Shown: piece after piece, positions 7,368-15,769 of the stretch
How positions within the stretch are numbered: position 1 is the first letter of the stretch
How the letters are laid out: every line of letters starts with the position of its first letter
Origin: Brevundimonas sp.
GTDB taxonomy: Bacteria > Pseudomonadota > Alphaproteobacteria > Caulobacterales > Caulobacteraceae
DNA: 64,000 nt
Direction: 5' to 3'
Assembly: GCF_016463295.1 (NCBI RefSeq)
Contig: NZ_JAEMRO010000005.1
Location: forward strand, 1-64,000
Made by a program: the position numbers and the translations under genes
Notes under the pieces: generated by a model
Told to the model about the DNA's origin: nothing
Seen by the model: only the letters and a program-made list of their open reading frames with translations
The model's database searches: none

Positions 7368-10057
7368 CGGCCCGCCAGACCCTTCAGCCGGTACAGGGCC
7401 TCCAGCGCCTCACGCGGCGACAGCTCATCCGGCTCGATCCCCTTCAGCGCGTCCTCGACGACGGAGGGGGGCGGCGGGGCAGGCGGCTCGGCGATAGCGA
7501 ACAAGGGCAGGTCGGACAGATTGCTGACCGCGGCCTTCTCGCCCTCCAGCCGATCCAGCACTTCGCGGGCGCGGCTGACCACGGCAGTCGGCACACCGGC
7601 CAGCCGGGCGACCTGCACACCATAGGAGCGGTCGGCGGCCCCTGGCGCGGCCTCGTGCAGGAAGACCAGTTCGCCGTTCCACTCCCGCGCCTTCATGGAC
7701 AGGTTGCAGACATGGGCCAGCCGCGTCTCCAGCCCAGCCAGCTCGTGATAGTGGGTGGCGAACAGAGTGCGGGCCCGGTTGCGGTCATGCAGGGCCTCGG
7801 CCACGGCCCAGGCGATGGCCAGGCCGTCATAGGTGGCGGTGCCGCGCCCGATCTCGTCCAGCACGACGAAGCTGGCGTCCGTCGCCTGGGTCAGGATGGC
7901 GGCGGTCTCTACCATCTCCATCATGAAGGTCGAGCGACCACGCGCCAAGTCGTCGCCGGCTCCCACGCGGCTGAATAGCCGATCAACGACGCCCAGCCGC
8001 ATGGCGCGGGCGGGCACGAAGACCCCGGCTTGAGCCAGCACGACCAGCAGAGCGTTCTGGCGCAGGAAGGTCGATTTACCCGCCATATTGGGCCCGGTGA
8101 CGATCGACAGGCGGGCGCAGGCGCTACCGGAGCCATCCAGTCGGCAGTCGTTGGGCGTGTAAGGTTCGCCTGACTTCTTGACCGCCGCCTCGACCACCGG
8201 ATGGCGACCCGCGGTGACTTCGAAACAGGTGGTGTCGTCCACAACGGGTCGGACCGCCCCCACCTCCTCGGACCATTCGGAAAGGGCGGCATGGGCGTCC
8301 AGTTCGGCCAGGGCCTCGGCCACGTCCTGAAGCGGCAGGGCGAGCGCCTGGACCGTGCGCCGCCAGCCCTCGAAGGTCTCGCCCTCGATGGCCAGGGCGC
8401 GGTGACCGGCCTGGCTTATCTTCGCATCCAGTTCGGACAGTTCGACGGTGGTGAACCGCACCTGATTGGCCAAGGTCTGGCGGTGGATGAAGGGGCTGGC
8501 CTCCGAGGGGCGCAGCAGTGGCTCGGCCGCCTTGGCTGAGGTCTCCAGGAAATAGCCCAGCACGGCATTGTGCCTGATCTTGAAGGGCACGCCGCTGTCG
8601 GCGACGGCCCTGGCTTCCAGATCGGCGACGACGCGGCGGCTGTCGTCGCGCAGGGTGCGGGCCGCCTCCAGTTCCGGGCGATAGCCGGGTGCCACGAAGC
8701 CGCCGTCGCGGGCCAGATGCGGCGGCTCGGCGACCAGACCCTCGGTCAGGTCGATCTGCAGCCGCGCCAGGTCTGGCGACAGGCTGAGCCGGTCCAGACA
8801 GGCGGCGATGCGGGCGGGCGCGCCGGTCAGGGGATCGCGCTCGGGCGGAAAGAGGCCCGCGATCCGTTCGGCAGTGGCCAGGGCCGTGCGCACGGCGGCC
8901 AGGTCGCGCGGCCCGCCCCGCCCCAGCACCAGCCGCGAGGTCGCGCGCGCCACATCGGCCGAGGCGCGCAATGTGTCGCGCAGATCGCGCCGCAGGTCTC
9001 GGCGCTCCAGCAGCCATTCGACCGCATCCAGGCCGTGATTGATGGCGACGGGATCGCGCAGGGGCCGGGCGATCCGCTCGGCCAGGGCCCGCGCGCCGCC
9101 GGACGTTACCGTCCGGTCGATACAGGCCAGCAGCGACCCCTCACGCTCGCCGCGCTGGGTGCGGTCGATCTCCAGGCTCTGGCGTGTGGCCGGATCGATG
9201 GCCAGAAAGCCGGTCTCGCCCGAGCGGCGCGGCGGGGTCAGGGCCGGGATGCGGCCGGCCTGCGTCGTGTCCAGATAGGCGGCGATCAGGCCCAAGGCCG
9301 AGACCTCCGCCTCCTCGAACGCGCCGAACCCGTCCAGCGAGGCGACGCCATACAGCCGCTCGATCCGCACCCGCGCCCCGACGGGTTCGGCCAGGGCCTG
9401 GGGTAGGGCCTGCACCACCCCGCCCGAGCCGTTCAGCGCATCCTTGGTGGCCTCGTCCGAAAACAGGCGGTCCGGCACAAGCACCTCGGAGGGCCGGAAT
9501 GACGCCAGGGTCGCACCCAGATCCTCCAGCGCACAGGCGACGGCATCGACGGTCCCGGCCGACAGCTCGACCACCGCCACAGCCGCCCGGCCCTTGCGCA
9601 CCGCCACCGCCGCCAGCCGGTTGGCCCCGCGGGCGTCCAGCAGACTGTCCTCGGTCAGGGTGCCGGGCGTCACCACCCGCACGATGTCGCGGTGGACCAC
9701 GGCCTTGGAGCCGCGTTTGCGGGCCTCGGACGGCGCCTCCATCTGTTCGCAGATGGCGGCCTTGAACCCCTGGCGGATCAGCCGTGCCAGATAGCCGTCC
9801 AGCGCATGCACCGGCACCCCGGCCATGGGAATGTCCTCGCCCTGGTGCTTCCCCCGCTTGGTCAGGGTGATGCCGAGCGCCGCCGAAGCGATCTCCGCAT
9901 CCTTGAAAAACAGCTCGTAGAAGTCGCCCATGCGGAAGAAGACGATGGCATCCGGCTGGCTGGCCTTGGCCGCCAGAAACTGGGCCATGACCGGCGTCGT
10001 TCCCTCAGCAGAGGGTACGGGATCGACTTTCGGCGGATGGACGAGGGGAGCGTTCAT
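7364..10057 (-). CDS. mutS: DNA mismatch repair protein MutS
   Basis: An 897-residue mismatch-recognition ATPase. The N-terminal mismatch-binding domain carries FFRMGDFYELF, including the Phe-x-Glu wedge that stacks on the mispair. Connector, lever and clamp domains follow. The C-terminal ABC-type ATPase has Walker A GPNMAGKST near residue 650, the DLARGRSTFMMEM signature region and Walker B FVVLDEIGRGT. Length fits MutS1. The ATG at 10057 is preceded by about 20 residues' worth of extension before the FFRMGDF core, normal for alphaproteobacteria. It is the first gene of the mutS-glnD-murJ-trpS group and is divergent from the helical-repeat gene, with 76 nt between the two starts to hold both promoters. 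Confidence 0.98.
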   Translation of the reverse strand: MNAPLVHPPKVDPVPSAEGTTPVMAQFLAAKASQPDAIVFFRMGDFYELFFKDAEIASAALGITLTKRGKHQGEDIPMAGVPVHALDGYLARLIRQGFKAAICEQMEAPSEARKRGSKAVVHRDIVRVVTPGTLTEDSLLDARGANRLAAVAVRKGRAAVAVVELSAGTVDAVACALEDLGATLASFRPSEVLVPDRLFSDEATKDALNGSGGVVQALPQALAEPVGARVRIERLYGVASLDGFGAFEEAEVSALGLIAAYLDTTQAGRIPALTPPRRSGETGFLAIDPATRQSLEIDRTQRGEREGSLLACIDRTVTSGGARALAERIARPLRDPVAINHGLDAVEWLLERRDLRRDLRDTLRASADVARATSRLVLGRGGPRDLAAVRTALATAERIAGLFPPERDPLTGAPARIAACLDRLSLSPDLARLQIDLTEGLVAEPPHLARDGGFVAPGYRPELEAARTLRDDSRRVVADLEARAVADSGVPFKIRHNAVLGYFLETSAKAAEPLLRPSEASPFIHRQTLANQVRFTTVELSELDAKISQAGHRALAIEGETFEGWRRTVQALALPLQDVAEALAELDAHAALSEWSEEVGAVRPVVDDTTCFEVTAGRHPVVEAAVKKSGEPYTPNDCRLDGSGSACARLSIVTGPNMAGKSTFLRQNALLVVLAQAGVFVPARAMRLGVVDRLFSRVGAGDDLARGRSTFMMEMVETAAILTQATDASFVVLDEIGRGTATYDGLAIAWAVAEALHDRNRARTLFATHYHELAGLETRLAHVCNLSMKAREWNGELVFLHEAAPGAADRSYGVQVARLAGVPTAVVSRAREVLDRLEGEKAAVSNLSDLPLFAIAEPPAPPPPSVVEDALKGIEPDELSPREALEALYRLKGLAGR

Positions 10058-10133
10058 GGGAGCGCCACAGGGTGGCGGATTGTGCGGATCGCCTCAAGCT
10101 GGAAAGGTGACCTGATCCATCATGGAGGCCAGG

Positions 10134-10655
10134 ATGGGCAGCTTCGAATCCATGCTCAGCGGCGGTCACCCCAATTCCTTGGGGCGCACCGTCGAGGTCG
10201 TCGATTTGGTGCTGGCCGACAGAGAGCGGTTGGGCGAGCTGTTCGCCTGCTACGGTAGCGCCGACCCGGTGGTCCGCCTGCGGGTCTCGAATGCCATGAA
10301 GCGGATCGAGGCCGAGCGCCACGACTGGCTGGTGCCGCTGATCGACCCCCTGATCGACGATGTGGGACGGCTGGATCAGGATTCGGCGCGATGGACCCTG
10401 GCGCAGCTTTTCCAGCGCCTGGCCGACGACATGAGCGAGGATCAGAGGGCGAGGGCCAGGAGGCTGCTGAAGTCCAACCTGGCGTCCGCAACGGACTGGA
10501 TCGTCCTGATCTGCACGCTGGAGACCTTGGCCGAATGGGCGAGGACCGACCCCGAGCTCGATCGCTGGCTCGTCCCGCATATCGCGCGGTTGATGGCCGA
10601 TCCGCGCAAGTCCGTCGCCCGGCGCGCGGCCAAGGTGCAGGCGCGGCGCGGCTGA
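10134..10655 (+). CDS. Hypothetical all-helical protein, HEAT-repeat-like
   Basis: A 173-residue soluble protein without signal peptide or membrane segment. It is almost entirely amphipathic helix, with repeated units such as DPVVRLRVSNAMKRIEAE and DPRKSVARRAAKVQARRG that look like HEAT repeats, a scaffold usually used for protein-protein contacts. The ATG at 10134 is chosen over one at 10122 because GGAGG (10124-10128) lies 5 nt upstream of it and would overlap the earlier ATG. It ends 10 nt before a 14-bp palindrome and the cobalamin riboswitch, so it is probably a single-gene transcript. I do not recognise a specific function. Confidence 0.75.
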   Translation: MGSFESMLSGGHPNSLGRTVEVVDLVLADRERLGELFACYGSADPVVRLRVSNAMKRIEAERHDWLVPLIDPLIDDVGRLDQDSARWTLAQLFQRLADDMSEDQRARARRLLKSNLASATDWIVLICTLETLAEWARTDPELDRWLVPHIARLMADPRKSVARRAAKVQARRG

Positions 10656-10664
10656 CCCTCTTGC

Positions 10665-10678
10665 GCAACACGTGTTGC
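10665..10678. promoter_or_regulatory. 14-bp perfect palindrome before the cobalamin riboswitch
   Basis: GCAACACGTGTTGC is a perfect palindrome with a CACGTG centre. It lies between the stop of the helical-repeat gene and the conserved riboswitch core, where the promoter of the receptor gene should be. It could be an operator for a dimeric regulator acting in addition to the riboswitch, or part of an outer stem. No T-run follows it, so it is a poor terminator. Confidence 0.4.
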
Positions 10679-10679
10679 A

Positions 10680-10862
10680 CTGCGACAAACACGACAGGCG
10701 GTTAAGGGAACGCGGTCAGATACCGCGGCTGTGCCCGCAACTGTAGGCGGGGAGGTCCGTCGTTCGATCCGGGCGCAATCCCGGCACCACTGGGCGTCGT
10801 CAAGACAACTGGGAAGGTGTGGACATGGACCGCCGATCCGCAAGCCAGGAGACCTGGCCGCC
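10680..10862 (+). promoter_or_regulatory. Cobalamin (B12) riboswitch
   Basis: The conserved core of the adenosylcobalamin aptamer is present in order: GGTTAAGGGAA near 10700-10710, then GCGGCTGTGCCCGCAACTGT (about 10735-10754), CACTGG, GGGAAGGTG (about 10811-10819) and the B12-box GCAAGCCAGGAGACCTGG (about 10840-10857). This arrangement is diagnostic for the Rfam cobalamin class. It sits upstream of a TonB-dependent receptor of the BtuB type and should reduce expression when cobalamin is plentiful. The 5' boundary is approximate. Confidence 0.95.
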
Positions 10863-11044
10863 CCCCGTCGCTCGTCCGCTGTCCGGGACCAGACAGAGGC
10901 GTGGGGCCTGCCCCCTGCTGACACCGGCAGGGATGTTCCGTCGAAGCGACCCGATCTCTGCGCCGTTCCGGACCTGTCCGGAGCGGGTTGGTCGCTTTCA
11001 TCGTCCCGTCGCGCGCGACGCCGGGGCCATACGGAGCCGCTCAC
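10863..11044 (+). promoter_or_regulatory. Long leader between riboswitch and btuB (probable expression platform)
   Basis: About 180 nt separate the aptamer from the receptor start. Two self-complementary elements are visible: CCCTGC/GCAGGG with an 8-nt loop (10913-10932) and TCCGGAC/GTCCGGA (10967-10982). Neither is followed by a T-run, so control by hiding the ribosome-binding site (CGGAGCC, about 8 nt before the ATG) seems more likely than termination. No coding sequence was recognised here. Confidence 0.4.
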
Positions 11045-12871
11045 ATGAAGCGTCATCTCTTCCTCTCGACCGCCCTGGCGGCGGTCGGTTTCGCCGCGCC
11101 TGCCTGGTCTCAGGATGTTCCTGAACTCCAAGAGGTGGTCGTCACGGCCACCCGCATCCCCGCCATCGTCGCCGAGACGCCCGGGGCGCGCGTCATCGAC
11201 CGCGCGACCATCGAACAGCGCGGCGCGGTCTTTGCCGCCGATATCCTGGCCGACGTGCCCGGCCTGTCGGTCGTTCGCAGCGGAGCCTTCGGCGGCGTAG
11301 CCCAGGTCCGCATGCGCGGGGCCGTGCCGGGCAAGACCTTGGTCCTGGTCGATGGCGTGCCGGTCAACGACCCCGCCGAAATCGCCGGGGCCTATGACTT
11401 TTCCGGCTTCGAGCTGGGCGACATCGACCGTATCGAGGTGCTGTCGGGACCGCAGTCGTCGCTGTGGGGGTCCGACGCCATCGGCGGGGTGATTGCCTTC
11501 ACCACCCAGGAGGTGGACGGGATGCGTGCCGAGGCAGAGGCGGGGTCGTTCGGCACCCTGCGCGGGCGACTGGCGGCAGGCATGGCCAATGAGACCTATG
11601 CCTTCGGGGCCTGGGTCTCGCGCTTCGACACGGACGGGATCAGTGCCGCGGACGAGGCCGACGGCAACCCCGAGGCCGACGGGTTCGAGAACACCACCGT
11701 CGGGGCCAAGGGCCGCTATGCCTTTACCGATACCGTCTCAATCGACGGGGCGGCGCGCTGGTCGAACAGCCAAGCCGATTTGGACGGCTTTCCTGCCCCG
11801 AGCTTCGCCCTGGCCGACACGCTGGACACCACCGAGAGCGAGCAATGGTCCGGCTTTGGACGCGTGCGTCTGAAGGCCCTGGGCCTGGACCACCAGTTCA
11901 GCGTCTCGGCCTCCGACATCGTGCGCGACACCATCTCCGACTTCCCCTCGCGCTTCGAGGCGGATCGCCAGGTCTATCGCTGGCAGGCGGATGGCCAATC
12001 TGGTGACACCCTGAACTATGCGTTCGGCGTGGAGCGCGAGGAGACGTCAGGCAGTCTATCCAGCGGGTTGGAAGACGATCTGGGCACCACCTCGATCTTC
12101 GGCGTCGCCCGCTATGACGCGACCGAGCGGCTGAACCTGTCCGGGGCCCTGCGCTGGGACGACACTGACGACTTCGGCTCGGAGACGACGGGGCGGGTCT
12201 CGGCGGCCTACAGGCTGGACGGCGGTTTCATCGTCTCGGGCGCTTACGGCACCGGCTTCAAGGCTCCGTCGGTCAGCCAGGCGGTGTGCGATTTCTGCTT
12301 TGCACCCCTGCCCTATCCCGAACTGGTTCCGGAGACGGCCGACAGCTTCGAACTGACTGTGGGATGGGCGTCGTCCGATGGCCGTATCGAGGGCCGGGCC
12401 ACCGTCTATCGCCTGAACGTCGAGAACCAGATCAGCTATGTCGCGGGCCGCTACATCAATGTGGCCGAGACGCGGTCCGATGGCGTGGAGCTGGAGGGAC
12501 GCGCCCTGCTGGGCGGCGGTTTCAACCTGACGCTCGCCTATGCCTGGACCGATGCCGAGGATCGCACGACCGGTGCCCGCTTGCTGCGCGTACCGGAACA
12601 CGCGGGCTCGGCCACCCTGGGCTGGACTGGCGAGCGGCTGTCGGGGGCTTTGACCGTCAGGGCTGAAGGCGATCAGGACGACTCGGGCGGATTCGCCACG
12701 GCCACTCGCGAGGGCTTCGTCACGGCCAATCTGAATGCGGCCTATGCCCTGACGGATGCGGTGACGCTGACCGCGCGGATCGAGAACCTGGCGGACGAGC
12801 GATATCAGCAGGTGCTGGGTTATGGCGAGCCGGGGCGCTCCGGCTACGTCGGGATCAGGCTGCGCTACTGA
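11045..12871 (+). CDS. btuB: TonB-dependent vitamin B12 receptor, BtuB type
   Basis: A 608-residue outer-membrane receptor. It has a signal peptide (MKRHLFLSTALAAVGFAAPAW, cut near residue 23), a TonB box ELQEVVVTAT at 27-36, a plug domain with VRMRGAVPGKTLVLVDGVPVND and IDRIEVLSGPQSSLWGSDAIGGV, and a beta-barrel ending in the aromatic GYVGIRLRY. These features and its size fit BtuB. The upstream cobalamin riboswitch supports corrinoid import. The start is the ATG at 11045, since it begins the signal peptide; GGAG lies about 8 nt upstream. No btuF, btuC or btuD follows, so the inner-membrane transporter is elsewhere. Its 3' end overlaps the convergent next gene by 17 nt. Confidence 0.95.
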   Translation: MKRHLFLSTALAAVGFAAPAWSQDVPELQEVVVTATRIPAIVAETPGARVIDRATIEQRGAVFAADILADVPGLSVVRSGAFGGVAQVRMRGAVPGKTLVLVDGVPVNDPAEIAGAYDFSGFELGDIDRIEVLSGPQSSLWGSDAIGGVIAFTTQEVDGMRAEAEAGSFGTLRGRLAAGMANETYAFGAWVSRFDTDGISAADEADGNPEADGFENTTVGAKGRYAFTDTVSIDGAARWSNSQADLDGFPAPSFALADTLDTTESEQWSGFGRVRLKALGLDHQFSVSASDIVRDTISDFPSRFEADRQVYRWQADGQSGDTLNYAFGVEREETSGSLSSGLEDDLGTTSIFGVARYDATERLNLSGALRWDDTDDFGSETTGRVSAAYRLDGGFIVSGAYGTGFKAPSVSQAVCDFCFAPLPYPELVPETADSFELTVGWASSDGRIEGRATVYRLNVENQISYVAGRYINVAETRSDGVELEGRALLGGGFNLTLAYAWTDAEDRTTGARLLRVPEHAGSATLGWTGERLSGALTVRAEGDQDDSGGFATATREGFVTANLNAAYALTDAVTLTARIENLADERYQQVLGYGEPGRSGYVGIRLRY

Positions 12872-13763
12872 TCCGGGCGGCGGAGCCGGTGGCGATGGTC
12901 GCCGGCTCCAGCTGCAGCGCTTCCCAGTCCAGGCCCGGCGCGGGCGCATGGGCGGCGGCGATGGTGGCACGCAGTTCGGCGGCCGAGGCCACGCTGGCGA
13001 CCACGGCGGACACTTCCGGCAATCCAAGGGCATAGGCCAGGGTCGCCTGCATGGGATCGACCCGTGTTTCGGCCAGGCGGCGGCGGATGCGCGACAGGGC
13101 ATGGCTGTGCCGCGCCATGTCCGGCGGCAAGGCCTCGCCGCTCACGAAAAGCAGGCCGTCCGCAAACACCGACGAGGCATGGATATCGACGCCGAGCGCC
13201 GCCAGTTCGCTCAGCACGCCGGTGCGATGCGCGCGCTGGTCCAGCATATTGACGGGCAGTTGCACGATGTCGGGCTGGAACCGCCGGGCCAGCAGGGCCG
13301 GGCCGTCCTCGACGGTGGCGCAGAAGCCGATCCGCTTGAACAGGCCGCGATCCTTCAGCGCCGAGAGACGGTCCCACAGGGCGCGACCCTCGGCCCCGGC
13401 CAGGTCGGCGGCGCTGGAAATCAGCAGGGCGTCGCCGCGCGGCAGACCCAGTCGCTCCAGCGAGCGACGCGCCCGCGCCTCGATCCGGTCCACGCCGTCG
13501 GAAATGGGCATGGTGCGGACCGTGACTTGAAACGGCGAGGGGAACGGCCAGGCCTGACCCAGCCAGCGTTCGCCGTCACCGTCGGGGCGGGTGGCGACCT
13601 TGGTGATCTTCGCATCGGCAGCGGTCTGAAGCAGGAACCGCAGGGCGTCCTCGCGCGCACCCGACGGCGGAACTTGCGCGCGCTCGGGCTGATGCACGAC
13701 GGCGATCGCCAGTTTGTCGATCGGAGAGGGCGCACAATTCAGGATCACCCGGCGACCCTGCAC
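12855..13763 (-). CDS. Aldo/keto-reductase-fold protein lacking catalytic residues
   Basis: A 302-residue protein related to a branch of aldo/keto reductases: RDRGLFKRIGFCA-like strand-helix elements, QPDIVQLPVNMLDQRAHRTGVL, VDIHASSVFADGLL and GLPEVSAVVASVASAAEL match the C-terminal half of the TIM barrel. The catalytic tetrad appears absent. Where the family has D-T-A-x-x-Y-G there is ITKVATRPDGDG with no Tyr; where it has T-K there is VTVRT; where it has a His in L-x-H-x-x-D there is LLISSAADL. It may be a non-enzymatic or repurposed member. The GTG start has no clear ribosome-binding site, so the N-terminus is uncertain. It converges on btuB and lies 61 nt downstream of recQ. Confidence 0.75.
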   Translation of the reverse strand: MQGRRVILNCAPSPIDKLAIAVVHQPERAQVPPSGAREDALRFLLQTAADAKITKVATRPDGDGERWLGQAWPFPSPFQVTVRTMPISDGVDRIEARARRSLERLGLPRGDALLISSAADLAGAEGRALWDRLSALKDRGLFKRIGFCATVEDGPALLARRFQPDIVQLPVNMLDQRAHRTGVLSELAALGVDIHASSVFADGLLFVSGEALPPDMARHSHALSRIRRRLAETRVDPMQATLAYALGLPEVSAVVASVASAAELRATIAAAHAPAPGLDWEALQLEPATIATGSAARISSAA

Positions 13764-13772
13764 CCAAAAGTT

Positions 13773-13801
13773 TAAGGCGAGATTGGCAAAGCCTTGCCTT
13801 A
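13773..13801 (-). terminator. Possible terminator hairpin after recQ
   Basis: On the minus strand TAAGGC and GCCTTA can pair around an inner GGC/GCC hairpin, and the 3' arm is followed by AAACTTTT. It lies 24 nt beyond the recQ stop and just upstream of the next minus-strand gene. The stem is short and the loop asymmetric, so this is a weak candidate. Confidence 0.35.
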
Positions 13802-13824
13802 TGGTTACCGACCGAACGCGGGTC

Positions 13825-15696
13825 TCAGGCCCCGACCTGACTCAAGGTATCCAGTACGGCCTTGCCATACCGGTCCAATTTGGTCTGACCGACCCCGGCG
13901 ATATGGCCCAGAGTGTTAAGATCGCCCGGCTCGGCCAAGGCGATTTCCAGCAAGGTCTTGTCCTGGAAGATGACATAGGGCGGCACCCGCTGTTCGGCGG
14001 CGCGGTCGCGGCGCCAGGCGCGCAGGGCCTCGAACCGAGCGCGGACATCGGCCTCCATCGTCTCCAACGCGGCGTTACGGCCCGTGCGGGTGCGCTCGCG
14101 CGGGGACGATGAGGCGCGGGCCGGGGCATTGCGGACCTCCACGACCCGCTCGCCACGATAGACGGCGCGCACGGCCTCAGGCTCACCCAGCCGGATCAGC
14201 GGCTTGCCATCGTTGGGGTCCTCGACCAGCAGGCCGTCGAACATCAGGTGATCGACCACGTCGCGCCAGGTGTGACTGGCGGCGTCCGCCCCGATGCCCC
14301 AGGTCGACAGCGCCGTCTCCCAGCCCTGCACATCCCGCGTCTTGCCCAGCAGATGGTCGACGACTCGGGTCTTGCCGAACCGCTCGCCCAGCCGCTGGAC
14401 CGCCGCCAGGGCTTTTTGGGCCAGCACCGTCGCATCGAAGACGGCGGGCGGATCGAGACACAGGTCGCAGACGCCGCAAATCTGGGCATCGGTCTCGCCA
14501 AAATAACGCCGCACCGCCTGGGGTCGGCAGGTGGCTCCGTCCAGCATGGCATAGAGGCGGCGGGCCTTCGACACCTGGACCGCCTTGACCTCCTCGGCCA
14601 TCGGGCGACCGTCCAGCCGCTTCAGCGTCCAGGCGATGTCGGAGGGACCATACAGGGTGATGCCTTCGGCCGGTTCGCCGTCGCGGCCCGCGCGCCCGAT
14701 CTCCTGCCAATAGGCCTCCAGTGACCCGGGCGGATCGGCGTGGATGACGAAGCGGACGTCCGCCTTGTCCACCCCCATGCCGAAGGCGATGGTGGCGACC
14801 ATGACCGCCCCGTCCTCGGCCAGGAAACGCGCCAGTAGGCGGTCGCGCTGCCGCGCATCCATGCCCGCATGATAGGCGATGGCATTGACGCCGGCGTCGC
14901 GCAGGGCCCCGGCCACGCGCTCGCAGCCGTCGCGACTGCCGCAATAGACGACGCCCGACTTCCCCCGCCTCTGGCGGACCAGCTCGATCACATGGGCATC
15001 GGCCTTGGCGCGCGAGCCGTTCTCCTTGCGCTCGGCGGACAGTTGCAGGTTCGGGCGGGCGAAGCTGTCGACCAGAACCCGGGCCCCGTCCAGGCGCAGG
15101 GAGGCGACGATGTCTTCGCGCGTCCTGGCATCGGCGGTGGCCGTCACGGCAATGCGCGGCACACACGGGAACAGCTCCGCCAACCGCCCCAGACCGCGAT
15201 AGTCGGGTCGGAAATCATGTCCCCATTGCGAGACACAGTGGGCCTCGTCGATGGCTATGAGGGACAGTGGCAGGTCGCGCAGCCGATCGATCAGATGCGG
15301 CTGGGCCAATCCCTCGGGTGAGACATAGAGCAGGTCCAGCTGACCCGCCCGCGCTTGCCGCCAGATTTCGGACCGGTCGTCCATCGAGACGCCGGAGTCC
15401 AGTCGCGCCGCCGCCACCCCCTGCTGTTTCAGCGCCTCGACCTGATCGGTCATCAGGGCGATCAGCGGCGAGACAACCAGACCCAGGCCGGGCCGCAGAA
15501 TGGCCGGTATCTGATAACAGACCGACTTGCCTCCGCCGGTCGGCAGGACGGCCAGCACGTTTCGGCCCGCCAGAATCTCGGCGACCACCTGTGACTGCAG
15601 CCCCCGAAAATCGGCATGCCCCCAAACCCGCTCCAGGGTTTCGCGGGCGTCGTCCAGGGTCGGCGAGGGGGCGTTACGGACTGAGTCGGCCAGCAT
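13825..15696 (-). CDS. recQ: ATP-dependent DNA helicase RecQ
   Basis: A 623-residue superfamily 2 3'-5' helicase for recombination and fork repair. Motifs: Walker A LPTGGGKS at 51-58, DEAH with the aromatic-rich loop DEAHCVSQWGHDFRPDYR at about 150-167, motif VI with QEIGRAGRDG, the RQC zinc site with C-x-x-C in ICGVCDLC near residue 410, a winged-helix region, and a C-terminal HRDC domain (VPPYVIFQDKTLLEIA). The domain set and length equal E. coli RecQ. It is divergent from the methyltransferase gene, with 73 nt between the starts. Confidence 0.97.
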   Translation of the reverse strand: MLADSVRNAPSPTLDDARETLERVWGHADFRGLQSQVVAEILAGRNVLAVLPTGGGKSVCYQIPAILRPGLGLVVSPLIALMTDQVEALKQQGVAAARLDSGVSMDDRSEIWRQARAGQLDLLYVSPEGLAQPHLIDRLRDLPLSLIAIDEAHCVSQWGHDFRPDYRGLGRLAELFPCVPRIAVTATADARTREDIVASLRLDGARVLVDSFARPNLQLSAERKENGSRAKADAHVIELVRQRRGKSGVVYCGSRDGCERVAGALRDAGVNAIAYHAGMDARQRDRLLARFLAEDGAVMVATIAFGMGVDKADVRFVIHADPPGSLEAYWQEIGRAGRDGEPAEGITLYGPSDIAWTLKRLDGRPMAEEVKAVQVSKARRLYAMLDGATCRPQAVRRYFGETDAQICGVCDLCLDPPAVFDATVLAQKALAAVQRLGERFGKTRVVDHLLGKTRDVQGWETALSTWGIGADAASHTWRDVVDHLMFDGLLVEDPNDGKPLIRLGEPEAVRAVYRGERVVEVRNAPARASSSPRERTRTGRNAALETMEADVRARFEALRAWRRDRAAEQRVPPYVIFQDKTLLEIALAEPGDLNTLGHIAGVGQTKLDRYGKAVLDTLSQVGA

Positions 15697-15769
15697 CGGG
15701 GCCTTGTGCCGGATTTGTTCCGGGGTCGCCAGCTTCGCCTGAGCGCAGAAAGGGGATAAGAGCCGCGCG

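Noticed and set aside
10988-11044. N-terminal extension of the BtuB-type receptor
   Set aside because: The added residues precede a complete signal peptide and have no ribosome-binding site; they lie in the riboswitch leader.
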